Below, piece after piece: positions 1-6,230 of a stretch of DNA of 6,230 bases. Position 1 is the first letter of the stretch. Each line of letters starts with the position of its first letter. The DNA lies in contig CAHJWV010000454.1 of the NCBI GenBank assembly GCA_903643055.1, positions 1 through 6,230 on the forward strand, given 5' to 3'. The notes below the pieces were generated by a model. That model worked only from the letters and a program-made list of their open reading frames with translations, was not told the DNA's origin and did not search any database. The DNA is from Burkholderiales bacterium. GTDB lineage: Bacteria > Pseudomonadota > Gammaproteobacteria > Burkholderiales > Burkholderiaceae. Made by a program: the position numbers and the translations under genes.

Positions 1-2375
1 TCGCCGACGCGGTGGCCGTGGGTGTCGTTGACCGGCTTGAAGTGGTCGAGGTCGATGTAGAGCAGCCCCATCGAGCCGGCGCTGCCATCGGTGGCCTTGT
101 GCTGCAGAAAGGCATCGAAGCCGGCGCGGTTGAGCAGGCCGGTCAAGGCATCGCGCTCCGACAGCTGAATCAACCGCACCGCCTCTTCCTTGTGGTGCGT
201 GATGTCTTGCGCCACGGCGACGAAGCCGTCGACGCTGTTGTCGTTCCACAGCGGGATGTAGCTGATGCTCAGGTGCTGCGGCGGCGTGGTGCTGGCGTCG
301 CTCTTTTCGAAGCTGACCGTCTCGCCGGCCAGCACCCGCTGCACCCACGGCTCGATGTAAGTGAACTCGCGCGTGCCGGCGATCTGCATCAGCCCCTGGC
401 CGACGATGTGTGCGCGGTCGCGCCCGGACCAGCGCTCGAAGGCGGTGTTGACGAAGCGGTAATGGCCGGTGGCATCGACCACCGCCACCATCGCCGGAAT
501 GGCCTCGGTCACCGAGCGCAGCGTCTCGGCCTGCTGCATCAACTGCTGGCGCGCGTTGACGATCGCGGTGATGTCGCGCATCACCGCCGAGTAACGCTGT
601 ACCTGACCGGCGGCGTCGCGGTGGGCAATCAGCATGTGGCTGACTGGAATCACGCGCTGATGCTCGACCAGCACCGTTGCTTCGCCGAGCCAGACACCGT
701 TCGCCCGGACCGCCGGAATGATCTCGTTCAGGAAGCGCTCGTTGGTTTCCGGCGTATTGAACTCCGAGACTTCGCGCCCGGCCACGCTCTGCTGCGGGCC
801 GAAACCGAGTGCGCGCCGCACGGCAGGGTTGAGGTAGTGGATGCGGCCGCGCCAGTCGCTTTGCACAACGTAGTCCGGCATGTGGTCGAAGATCTCTGTC
901 AGGTCGCGCAGCGCCCGCTCGGCCGCCACGCGCTCGGTGATGTCGATGCCGGTCGCGTAATAGCCGCGCACCTCGCCGTCCTGTCCGACGTCCGGGATCA
1001 GCTGGACCTCCAGCCTGCGCAAATCGCCCTTGATCTGCTCATCGAATTCGAAGCGCTGAGCTTTCCCTTTCAGCACGGCTTGCACATGGGCGGCCAGCGC
1101 AGACTGCGCCTGGGCCGACAGCGACTCGCCGGTTTCCGGGCCGGTGAGCTCGGCCCGGGTGTGCCCCAGCACTTCTTCCGGCGGCTTGCCATAACGCTGG
1201 CATTGCGCGAGGTTGACGAAGCGGTAGCGGCCTTCGCTGTCGATGTAGGCAATGCGCACCGGCAGGCTGTCGGCGATCTGCCGCATGAAGCGCTCGCTGG
1301 CCGCCAGCCGCCACATCAGCTGTTTGCGCTCGGTGATGTCGCGCCCGACCGAATGCAGCATCACCCCGCCGGACGATGCGTCCTGCCGGCTGTTCGTCCA
1401 GGCCATCCAGCGGTCGGCGCCATCGCTGTCGGTCATGCGGTTCTCGCCGTGGGCAATCTCCCCGGTCCGCAAAACTTCATTGATCTGGGCCTTCACGGCG
1501 GGCAGGTCGTTCGGGTTGACGAAGTCGTAGAGGCTGGTGCCGACCAGCTCATCGGGCGTGTAGCCGAAATGGCGCGCATAGGCCGGGTTGACGTAGACCA
1601 GCGTGCCGTCTTCGCGCGCCAACGACACGAGTTCGCTTTGCTCTTCAACAATGGCGCGGTGCTGCTGCTCGCTGGCCGACAGCGACCGTTCATAGCGCGA
1701 TCGGGCCGCAATGGCCAAGGCGGTCTGTGCAATGCCCAGGGTCAGGGTCAATACCAGCAGCGAGACCGTCCATTCCAGCAGGCGCTTGCTGCGAACGATC
1801 TGCTGCATCGTTTCATTGACCAGCTCGTCACGCGTGGCGCGAATGCCATAAAGAACCGCCTCGACCTCGTCGCGGGCGTGTGCCATGTGGCTTTGACCGA
1901 CATCGCTCAGCACGATCGCCATCGCAGCGTCGGCATGACCCTCCCGATGCAGCTGGATCGTCTCGGCCAGCTCGATGAACTTCAGATCGATCAGCTCATG
2001 CGCGCGGCGCGCCCGCTGTTCCAGCGCCGGGTCGGACAACGGCAAGTCGTCCAGCCCCTTCATCATTTTGGGCAGGCGATCGACGGCGCGCTGATACGGC
2101 AACAGATAGCTGTCTTTGTGCGTCAGCAGGTAGCCGCGCTGGCCGGTCTCGGCATCGACCATCGTCACCAGCAGGTCCTGCAGCAAACGCAGGTGCATGG
2201 CCATCTGACTCTGGCGCACCGAGTTCTTCTGCGTGACATCGGCCTGCTGCGCGAGCATCACGGTGACGGCAATCAGCCCGAGCACCGAGCACAGCAACGC
2301 GGCCAGCGTGGCAAACAGCCAGATCTTGCGCCGCTCCCGGGTTGCATCTTCGATGCTGCCAGTGATCAACCGCAT
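1..2375 (-). CDS. CHASE3 / 4x PAS / GGDEF membrane signalling protein (probable diguanylate cyclase), 3' end beyond window
   Basis: Probable inner-membrane sensor that makes cyclic di-GMP from GTP. I translated the reverse strand from an ATG at 2375-2373 and found 791 codons open to the window edge. TM1 is about residues 18-41. A periplasmic CHASE3-like domain (about 45-190) carries the typical ETGQRGYLL motif at 76-84. TM2 is about 199-223. Four PAS domains follow, at about 236-350, 361-482, 490-605 and 618-730; the first two end in DITER and the others in DIT. The GGDEF domain begins near residue 738 with RDALTGLLNR, then IDLDHFK and VNDTHGH. D775 and N783 match the metal- and guanine-binding positions of the family. 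The GGDEF motif, the inhibitory site and any EAL domain lie outside the window, so catalytic competence is not shown. The start is ambiguous: a perfect AGGAGG lies only 1 nt before this ATG but 7 nt before an in-frame TTG at 2369. The ligand is unknown. Confidence 0.93.
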   Translation of the reverse strand, partial: MRLITGSIEDATRERRKIWLFATLAALLCSVLGLIAVTVMLAQQADVTQKNSVRQSQMAMHLRLLQDLLVTMVDAETGQRGYLLTHKDSYLLPYQRAVDRLPKMMKGLDDLPLSDPALEQRARRAHELIDLKFIELAETIQLHREGHADAAMAIVLSDVGQSHMAHARDEVEAVLYGIRATRDELVNETMQQIVRSKRLLEWTVSLLVLTLTLGIAQTALAIAARSRYERSLSASEQQHRAIVEEQSELVSLAREDGTLVYVNPAYARHFGYTPDELVGTSLYDFVNPNDLPAVKAQINEVLRTGEIAHGENRMTDSDGADRWMAWTNSRQDASSGGVMLHSVGRDITERKQLMWRLAASERFMRQIADSLPVRIAYIDSEGRYRFVNLAQCQRYGKPPEEVLGHTRAELTGPETGESLSAQAQSALAAHVQAVLKGKAQRFEFDEQIKGDLRRLEVQLIPDVGQDGEVRGYYATGIDITERVAAERALRDLTEIFDHMPDYVVQSDWRGRIHYLNPAVRRALGFGPQQSVAGREVSEFNTPETNERFLNEIIPAVRANGVWLGEATVLVEHQRVIPVSHMLIAHRDAAGQVQRYSAVMRDITAIVNARQQLMQQAETLRSVTEAIPAMVAVVDATGHYRFVNTAFERWSGRDRAHIVGQGLMQIAGTREFTYIEPWVQRVLAGETVSFEKSDASTTPPQHLSISYIPLWNDNSVDGFVAVAQDITHHKEEAVRLIQLSERDALTGLLNRAGFDAFLQHKATDGSAGSMGLLYIDLDHFKPVNDTHGHRVG

Positions 2376-2376
2376 A

Positions 2377-2382
2377 CCTCCT
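2377..2382 (-). promoter_or_regulatory. Strong Shine-Dalgarno of the GGDEF gene, start-deciding
   Basis: The minus strand reads AGGAGGT immediately before ATGCGGTTG. The core AGGAGG ends 1 nt before the ATG at 2375, too close for normal initiation, but 7 nt before the in-frame TTG at 2369, which is ideal. Initiation at TTG would remove only two residues (Met-Arg) from the annotated protein. Upstream in-frame ATGs at 2435 and 2459 have no comparable ribosome binding site. Confidence 0.6.
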
Positions 2383-2400
2383 GGGCTGGGCGCCCGTTTG

Positions 2401-2440
2401 TTGTCGGTTTGCCATCGTCCTTGGCGGTTTGCCATCGTCC
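2401..2440. repeat. 2 x 20 bp tandem direct repeat in the divergent promoter region
   Basis: The unit TTGKCGGTTTGCCATCGTCC occurs at 2401-2420 and again directly at 2421-2440. The only difference is T versus G at the fourth base, so 16 consecutive bases (2405-2420 and 2425-2440) are identical. The 20-bp period is about two helical turns, which would place two protein-binding sites on the same DNA face. The unit is not a multiple of three, which argues against it lying within a coding extension of either neighbour. It could equally be a recent slippage duplication without function. Confidence 0.85.
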
Positions 2441-2535
2441 GCCCGGAGTCTAGAGGCATCAGGTTCCGGATGGGAGCGGGGTGGCCTTCAGCGGCGTGCG
2501 ACGATGGGTTTTTAGCCTGGAAAGCGCTGCTGCCA

Positions 2536-4557
2536 ATGACGATCAACGATGACATGGCGTGGCCGCAGCAGGTACTCGGCGGCATGGTGACTCCGCACTG
2601 GGATTCGGGTAGCTCGACGGGTGACTGCTTCCGCTATGAAGAAGGCGGCCGGTGGTGGCGGGTAGAGCCGCTACAGGGCCGCATTACCGCCACCGATGCG
2701 CCTGGCTCGGTTGAGTCAGCGGCCGGGCGATCGTTCGAAGCCTTGCTTGAACCACGGTTTGAACCAGCGCTGCCACCGCGGCTGGAGGCCCGGCTTGGCG
2801 CCGAGGGCGGCGTGTTTTTGCACGAAGCGGGTGCCGATCCTTCGGCGGCCTCGCGCATCACGCCGCTGGCTTGCCAGCCGCATTGCAGTTGGTCGGTGCC
2901 GCCGCGCGCGTGGAACCCTCGCACTGGCAGGGCCATCGTGCTGGCCGAAGACGCGAGCGCAGTCCATCGCTTGCCGGTGGTCGACTATCAGGCGATCGAG
3001 ACGGTCGCGTTCGTTCCGTATTCACGCGCCGGCACGCGCGGCGCCGACACCACGGCCTGGCTGGTGGATGGGTTGACGGGCAGTGCCAGGCCCAGTGCCC
3101 TGTCGGCCCGTAACGGCGACCTGCTTTGGCATGTGGGCTGGAATGATGATGGCCAGCAGGCCTTCCTGCTTCACCTGTCGCGCGATGGGCGACAGCTGCG
3201 GCTGATGGCGCTCGATGTGGCCACCGGCGATGCGCGGCCAATGCTCACCGAATCGTCGGCGACCTTCGTTGCCGGGCTGGACTTCGCCTTCTGCGGCGGC
3301 TGGGCAACGCAATTCACCTGGCTCGGCAGCGATGCGGGCTTTCTGTGGCTGTCGGAGCGCGACGGCCATCGCCAGATCTATCGGTATGACAGCGCCGGCC
3401 GGTTCATGCAGCAGCTCACCCGGGGCGAAAGCCCGGTGGTTCGCGTCGAAGCGGTCGATGCCGAGCGGGGACGGGTGTTCTTCATCGCGCAGCGTGTGGA
3501 TGGCATTCCGGCCGAGCGGCATCTGCATGTTTGTCAGCTCGATGGCAGCGGTTCCCGCCAGTTGACACAGTCGGCCCGCCATCACGAGATCCACCTCAGC
3601 CCGTCGCTGCGTTATTTCATCGACAACCATTCCAGCCCGCTGCACCCGCCGGTGGCAGAACTGCGCAGCACACTCGGCCCCGATGCGGCCAACGCCGCGG
3701 ATGCTGCGGGCGCCCCAGCCTTTCTGTTGTCACGCGCGGATGTGTCGCAGCTGGCCGCAGTGCGTGGCCGCGGGCCTCAACTGGCCCAGGTGCTTGCCGA
3801 TGATGGCCGCACGCGCTTGTGTGCGGCGCTTTATGTCCCACGAGACTTCAATGAAGCCACCCGCTATCCGGTGATCGACTGCATCTACGCCGGGCCGTTC
3901 GAGCGCTCGGTGCCAACGCAGTTCGTTCCGCGCATTCAGGCGCTGCTCGCCGAAGCAATCGCGCATCTGGGTTTCGTTGTTGCCGTGATCGATGGCCGCG
4001 GCCTGCCCGGCACCAGCAAGGCGAACCAGGATTTCACCCATGGCCGCATCGGCCAGCTGGAGATCGGCGAGCATGTGCAGGTGCTGCAGCAGCTTGCCGC
4101 GCAGCGACCGTACATGGACATGGGCCGGGTCGGCGTCATCGGCCATTCCTGGGGCGGCTACTTTGCGCTGCGTGCGATGTTGACCCGGCCCGATGTCTTT
4201 AAGGCCGGTGTGGCATCGGCGCCCGGCGAGCTGACCGAGCAGGCCTTCATCATGGAGCCTTACCTCGGCTTGCCCGAAGCCAACCCGCAAGGCTATGCCA
4301 AGGGCATGAACACACCGCTGGCCGGCCAACTGCAGGGCCCCTTGCTGCTGGCCCACGGCACGGCCGATGTCAACGCACCGCTGTCGACCACGATGCGCAT
4401 CGTGCAGGCGCTGGTCACCGCAAACCGGCCGCATGAGCTGATGCTGTTGCCAGGCGTGGGCCATGCGCTGCAGCGCCATCCGTTCTGGCAACAGGCGGTG
4501 AGCCGCTTCTTTCTGCGTCACCTGGGCGCGCCGCATCGAGCGGGCGAGGGTGCATGA
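2536..4557 (+). CDS. S9 family serine peptidase (prolyl oligopeptidase / DPP-IV-like), probably cytoplasmic
   Basis: A 673-residue protein with the two-domain S9 layout. Residues about 20-410 form a DPP-IV-type beta-propeller, with FLWLSERDG at 269-277 and a following QLTRGE motif. Residues about 420-665 form an alpha/beta hydrolase. The triad is Ser538 in GHSWGGY, Asp611 in HGTADVN and His643 in GVGHAL. The Asp-His spacing of 32 equals that of human DPP4 (D708/H740). Tyr451 in IYAGP fits the oxyanion-hole tyrosine. EPYLGLP matches the DPP4 ERYMGLP segment, but the S1-pocket tyrosines and the double-Glu motif of true dipeptidyl peptidases appear missing, so the substrate is not assigned. No signal peptide or membrane segment is visible. 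The start is uncertain: ATG 2536 has a weak GGAAAG 11 nt upstream, and ATGs at 2470, 2554 and 2584 are alternatives. The open frame continues back to 2233, but that part overlaps the oppositely directed signalling gene. An S9 peptidase is near certain; the exact subfamily is not. Confidence 0.9.
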   Translation: MTINDDMAWPQQVLGGMVTPHWDSGSSTGDCFRYEEGGRWWRVEPLQGRITATDAPGSVESAAGRSFEALLEPRFEPALPPRLEARLGAEGGVFLHEAGADPSAASRITPLACQPHCSWSVPPRAWNPRTGRAIVLAEDASAVHRLPVVDYQAIETVAFVPYSRAGTRGADTTAWLVDGLTGSARPSALSARNGDLLWHVGWNDDGQQAFLLHLSRDGRQLRLMALDVATGDARPMLTESSATFVAGLDFAFCGGWATQFTWLGSDAGFLWLSERDGHRQIYRYDSAGRFMQQLTRGESPVVRVEAVDAERGRVFFIAQRVDGIPAERHLHVCQLDGSGSRQLTQSARHHEIHLSPSLRYFIDNHSSPLHPPVAELRSTLGPDAANAADAAGAPAFLLSRADVSQLAAVRGRGPQLAQVLADDGRTRLCAALYVPRDFNEATRYPVIDCIYAGPFERSVPTQFVPRIQALLAEAIAHLGFVVAVIDGRGLPGTSKANQDFTHGRIGQLEIGEHVQVLQQLAAQRPYMDMGRVGVIGHSWGGYFALRAMLTRPDVFKAGVASAPGELTEQAFIMEPYLGLPEANPQGYAKGMNTPLAGQLQGPLLLAHGTADVNAPLSTTMRIVQALVTANRPHELMLLPGVGHALQRHPFWQQAVSRFFLRHLGAPHRAGEGA

Positions 4558-4581
4558 GCGTGGCGCGGGCAAAGCGGGTTT

Positions 4582-4593
4582 CGTTTGCAAACG
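4582..4593. promoter_or_regulatory. Perfect 12-bp palindrome, possible operator upstream of mdcA
   Basis: CGTTTGCAAACG is a perfect inverted repeat with no spacer, 25 bp after the peptidase stop and about 180 bp before mdcA. Its half-sites resemble those bound by helix-turn-helix regulators such as the LacI/GalR group, but the centre is GC rather than the usual CG. Known malonate regulators belong to the LysR (MdcR) and GntR (MdcY, MatR) families, and I cannot link this site to any of them. The distance to the gene is rather long for a simple repressor site. Confidence 0.25.
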
Positions 4594-4624
4594 CCTGCCG
4601 AAGCCCATGCAACGGACCGGGCGA

Positions 4625-4641
4625 CCCAAGGCGCCTTCGGG
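4625..4641 (+). terminator. Weak terminator-like hairpin after the S9 peptidase gene
   Basis: CCCAAG (4625-4630) can pair with CTTCGGG (4635-4641) around a GCGC loop, leaving C4638 bulged. A run of only four T residues follows at 4649-4652, seven bases after the stem. It lies about 70 bp beyond the peptidase stop, a plausible place. The short stem and late, brief T tract make it a poor intrinsic terminator, and Rho-dependent termination is as likely. Confidence 0.2.
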
Positions 4642-4744
4642 CTGGCAGTTTTCTCCAGTCGAGGTAAGGTGATCCGCCAACGACGGCCAGCGTAACGAAG
4701 CGGCGCCCGGGTTCATTGAAGCGCGCGCGGGCTGGCGATACCTT

Positions 4745-4758
4745 CGGGGTCAGCCCCG
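4745..4758 (+). promoter_or_regulatory. Small GC hairpin in the mdcA leader
   Basis: CGGGG-TCAG-CCCCG forms a five-base-pair stem with a four-base loop, ending six bases before the mdcA Shine-Dalgarno. In mRNA it could influence ribosome access, but short GC hairpins occur often by chance in DNA of this composition and no alternative pairing partner was found. Confidence 0.25.
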
Positions 4759-4764
4759 TCGAAC

Positions 4765-4770
4765 AGGAGA
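4765..4770 (+). promoter_or_regulatory. Ribosome binding site of mdcA
   Basis: AGGAGA lies with its AGGAG core 5 nt before the ATG at 4775. This fixes the mdcA start and agrees with where similarity to MdcA proteins begins. Confidence 0.75.
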
Positions 4771-4774
4771 CCCC

Positions 4775-6230
4775 ATGCCGAACGACATCTTGCCGCCCCG
4801 ATGGACGCACCGGCGTGCCGACAAGGCCCGCCGCGTCGCCCGCGTGGCCGCCATGGCCCATGGCCGTGTCGTGCCGACGAATGACATCGTGGCCTTTCTG
4901 GAAGCGCTGATCGCGCCGGGCGACCGCGTCGTGCTCGAAGGCAACAACCAGAAGCAGGCCGACTTTCTGTCGCGCTCGCTGGCCCAGGTCGACCCTGCGC
5001 GCGTGCATGGCCTGCACATGATCATTCCGAGCGTCAGCCGCGCCGAGCAGCTCGATTTGTTCGAGCGCGGCATTGCGCGCAAGCTCGATTTCTCGTTCGC
5101 CGGCGCACAGAGCCTGCGCATCTCGCAGTTCCTTGCCGATGGCGTGCTGGAGATCGGCGCCATCCACACCTACATCGAGTTATACGCGCGCTTGTATGTG
5201 GACCTGACGCCGAACGTGGTGCTGGTCGCCGGCTACAAGGCCGACCGTGCCGGCAACCTCTATACCGGCCCGAGCACCGAAGACACGCCCGCGCTGGTGG
5301 AGGCGGCGGCATTCCGCGATGGCATCGTCATCGCCCAGGTCAATGAGATCGTCGATGACCTCAGCGAGCTGCCGCGGGTCGACATTCCCGGCAGCTGGGT
5401 CGACTTCGTCGTGCAGGCCGACAAGCCCTTCTTCATCGAGCCACTCTTCACCCGCGACCCGCGGCTGATCAAGCCGGTGCATGTGTTGATGGCGATGATG
5501 GCGATCCGCGGCATCTACGAGCGCCATCAGGTGCAGTCGCTGAACCACGGCATCGGCTTCAACACCGCGGCGATCGAATTGATCTTGCCGACCTATGGCG
5601 AGCAGCTCGGACTCAAAGGCAAGATCTGCCGCCACTGGGCGCTGAACCCGCACCCTTCGCTGATCCCGGCGATCGAAAGCGGCTGGGTCGAGAGCGTGCA
5701 TTCGTTCGGCGGCGAGCTGGGCATGGAGCGCTATGTGGCGGCGCGGCCCGATGTGTTCTTCACCGGCGCCGATGGCTCGATGCGATCGAACCGTTTGCTG
5801 TGCCAACTCGCCGGCCAATATGCGGTCGATCTCTTCATCGGCTCGACCTTGCAGGTCGATGGCGACGGCCATTCGTCGACGGTGACGCGTGGCCGCCTGT
5901 CGGGCTTTGGCGGCGCGCCCAACATGGGCCATCAGCCGGGCGGGCGGCGCCATTCGAGCCCAGCCTGGCTCAGCATGCTGCAGACCGACAGCCCGCTGGA
6001 ACGCGGCCGCAAGCTGGTGGTGCAGATGGTCGAGACCTTTCAGTCGGGCGGCAAGCCGACTTTCGTTGATGAGCTCGATGCGGTGCAAGTGGCGTGCGAC
6101 GCCGGCATGCCACTGGCGCCGGTGATGATTTATGGCGATGACGTCACGCATGTGCTGACCGAAGAAGGCATTGCTTATCTTTACAAGGCGCAGTCGATCG
6201 AGCAGCGCCGGGCGATGATAGCGGCGGTCG
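4775..6230 (+). CDS. mdcA: Malonate decarboxylase alpha subunit (malonate:ACP transferase), 3' end beyond window
   Basis: MdcA is the carrier-transferase subunit of the cytoplasmic biotin-independent malonate decarboxylase. It exchanges acetate on the acetyl-carrier protein (MdcC) for malonate, and the malonyl group is then decarboxylated by MdcD/MdcE, regenerating acetyl-ACP. I read 485 codons of a family that is usually about 550 residues, so roughly the last 65 are missing. Strongly conserved MdcA segments are visible in order: EGNNQKQADF (55-64), FERGIARKLDFSF, GAIHTYIELYARL, AGNLYTGPSTEDTPAL, SLNHGIGFNTAAIELILPTYG, GKICRHWALNPHP, VDGDGHSSTVTRGRLSGFGG ending near residue 380, and YGDDVTHVLTEEGIAYLYKA (453-472). 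The ATG has a good AGGAG site 5 nt upstream. No frameshift or internal stop was seen. It is probably the first gene of an mdc operon; mdcB, C, D, E, G and H would be expected downstream but are not in view. Confidence 0.95.
   Translation, partial: MPNDILPPRWTHRRADKARRVARVAAMAHGRVVPTNDIVAFLEALIAPGDRVVLEGNNQKQADFLSRSLAQVDPARVHGLHMIIPSVSRAEQLDLFERGIARKLDFSFAGAQSLRISQFLADGVLEIGAIHTYIELYARLYVDLTPNVVLVAGYKADRAGNLYTGPSTEDTPALVEAAAFRDGIVIAQVNEIVDDLSELPRVDIPGSWVDFVVQADKPFFIEPLFTRDPRLIKPVHVLMAMMAIRGIYERHQVQSLNHGIGFNTAAIELILPTYGEQLGLKGKICRHWALNPHPSLIPAIESGWVESVHSFGGELGMERYVAARPDVFFTGADGSMRSNRLLCQLAGQYAVDLFIGSTLQVDGDGHSSTVTRGRLSGFGGAPNMGHQPGGRRHSSPAWLSMLQTDSPLERGRKLVVQMVETFQSGGKPTFVDELDAVQVACDAGMPLAPVMIYGDDVTHVLTEEGIAYLYKAQSIEQRRAMIAAV

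Larger units (their letters stand above)
2376..2535. promoter_or_regulatory. Divergent intergenic region between the GGDEF gene and the S9 peptidase
   Basis: These 160 bp separate two divergently transcribed genes, so promoters for both should lie here or just inside the flanking 5' ends. I could not identify a convincing -35/-10 pair on either strand. The notable content is the 20-bp tandem repeat at 2401-2440 and an 8-bp inverted match to its core (GACGATGG, 2500-2507). The location makes it a plausible shared control region, but this rests on position only. Confidence 0.5.
4558..4774. other. Intergenic region upstream of mdcA
   Basis: A 217-bp gap between the peptidase stop codon and the mdcA start. 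No supported gene lies on either strand; open frames crossing it are shadows of the flanking genes. It holds a 12-bp palindrome (4582-4593), a weak terminator-like hairpin (4625-4641), a small GC hairpin (4745-4758) and the mdcA ribosome binding site. Its length suggests mdcA has its own promoter rather than being read through from the peptidase, but no convincing sigma-70 or sigma-54 promoter could be assigned by eye. Confidence 0.5.

Noticed and set aside
12..2453. An 813-residue open frame on the plus strand opposite the GGDEF gene
   Set aside because: It is an antisense shadow caused by GC-rich codon bias. The minus-strand frame encodes recognisable CHASE3, PAS and GGDEF motifs throughout, while this product has no recognisable domain and is rich in Arg, His, Gln and Ala, as expected of shadows.
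2429..2456. Possible sigma-70 promoter (TTGCCA with TAGAGG) for the peptidase
   Set aside because: The -10 element matches the consensus at only three of six positions and the -35 lies within the tandem repeat. This is too weak to call.
2233..2535. N-terminal extension of the S9 peptidase to an ATG at 2233
   Set aside because: The extension would overlap the 5' coding part of the opposite signalling gene, lacks a ribosome binding site and shows no S9 family features. Similarity to the family only begins after about 2584.
3730..4716. A 328-residue minus-strand open frame under the peptidase
   Set aside because: It is antisense to the conserved hydrolase domain, runs into the intergenic region and contains no recognisable motif.
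4415..5167. A 250-residue minus-strand open frame spanning the peptidase end, the gap and the mdcA start, which could have been a divergent regulator
   Set aside because: The translation has no helix-turn-helix or LysR/GntR-like features and overlaps two well-supported genes on the other strand.
5180..6151. A 323-residue minus-strand open frame opposite mdcA
   Set aside because: It is the antisense of highly conserved MdcA sequence. Its His-, Arg- and Ala-rich composition and lack of domains mark it as a shadow.

Overview
The window is high-GC DNA with dense, Proteobacteria-like coding. The close match of the last gene to malonate decarboxylase alpha subunits, and the style of the signalling protein, suggest a beta- or gammaproteobacterium, perhaps Burkholderiales. 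That placement is inference from protein resemblance and base composition, not a database result.

Layout: (1) Bases 1-2375, minus strand: the N-terminal 791 residues of a large membrane signalling protein with TM1, a periplasmic CHASE3 sensor, TM2, four PAS domains and the start of a GGDEF (diguanylate cyclase) domain. The window ends before the GGDEF signature itself. (2) Bases 2376-2535: a short divergent intergenic region holding a near-perfect 2 x 20 bp tandem repeat. (3) Bases 2536-4557, plus strand: a complete S9-family (prolyl oligopeptidase / DPP-IV-like) serine peptidase. It has an intact Ser-Asp-His triad, no export signal, and apparently lacks the recognition residues that make a true dipeptidyl peptidase. 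(4) Bases 4558-4774: a 217-bp gap with a perfect 12-bp palindrome, a weak terminator-like hairpin, and a small GC hairpin just before a good ribosome binding site. (5) Bases 4775-6230, plus strand: the first 485 codons of mdcA, the alpha subunit (malonate:ACP transferase) of malonate decarboxylase, running off the right edge. The rest of an mdc operon probably follows.

The three genes do not form an evident single pathway. The GGDEF protein and the peptidase are divergently transcribed and could share control elements in the 160-bp gap. mdcA looks like the first gene of its own operon for malonate use. I found no RNA gene, CRISPR array, insertion sequence or phage feature, and no clear new system. 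The points most worth checking are the altered specificity pocket of the peptidase, the tandem repeat in the divergent promoter region, and the start-codon and Shine-Dalgarno arrangement of the signalling gene.
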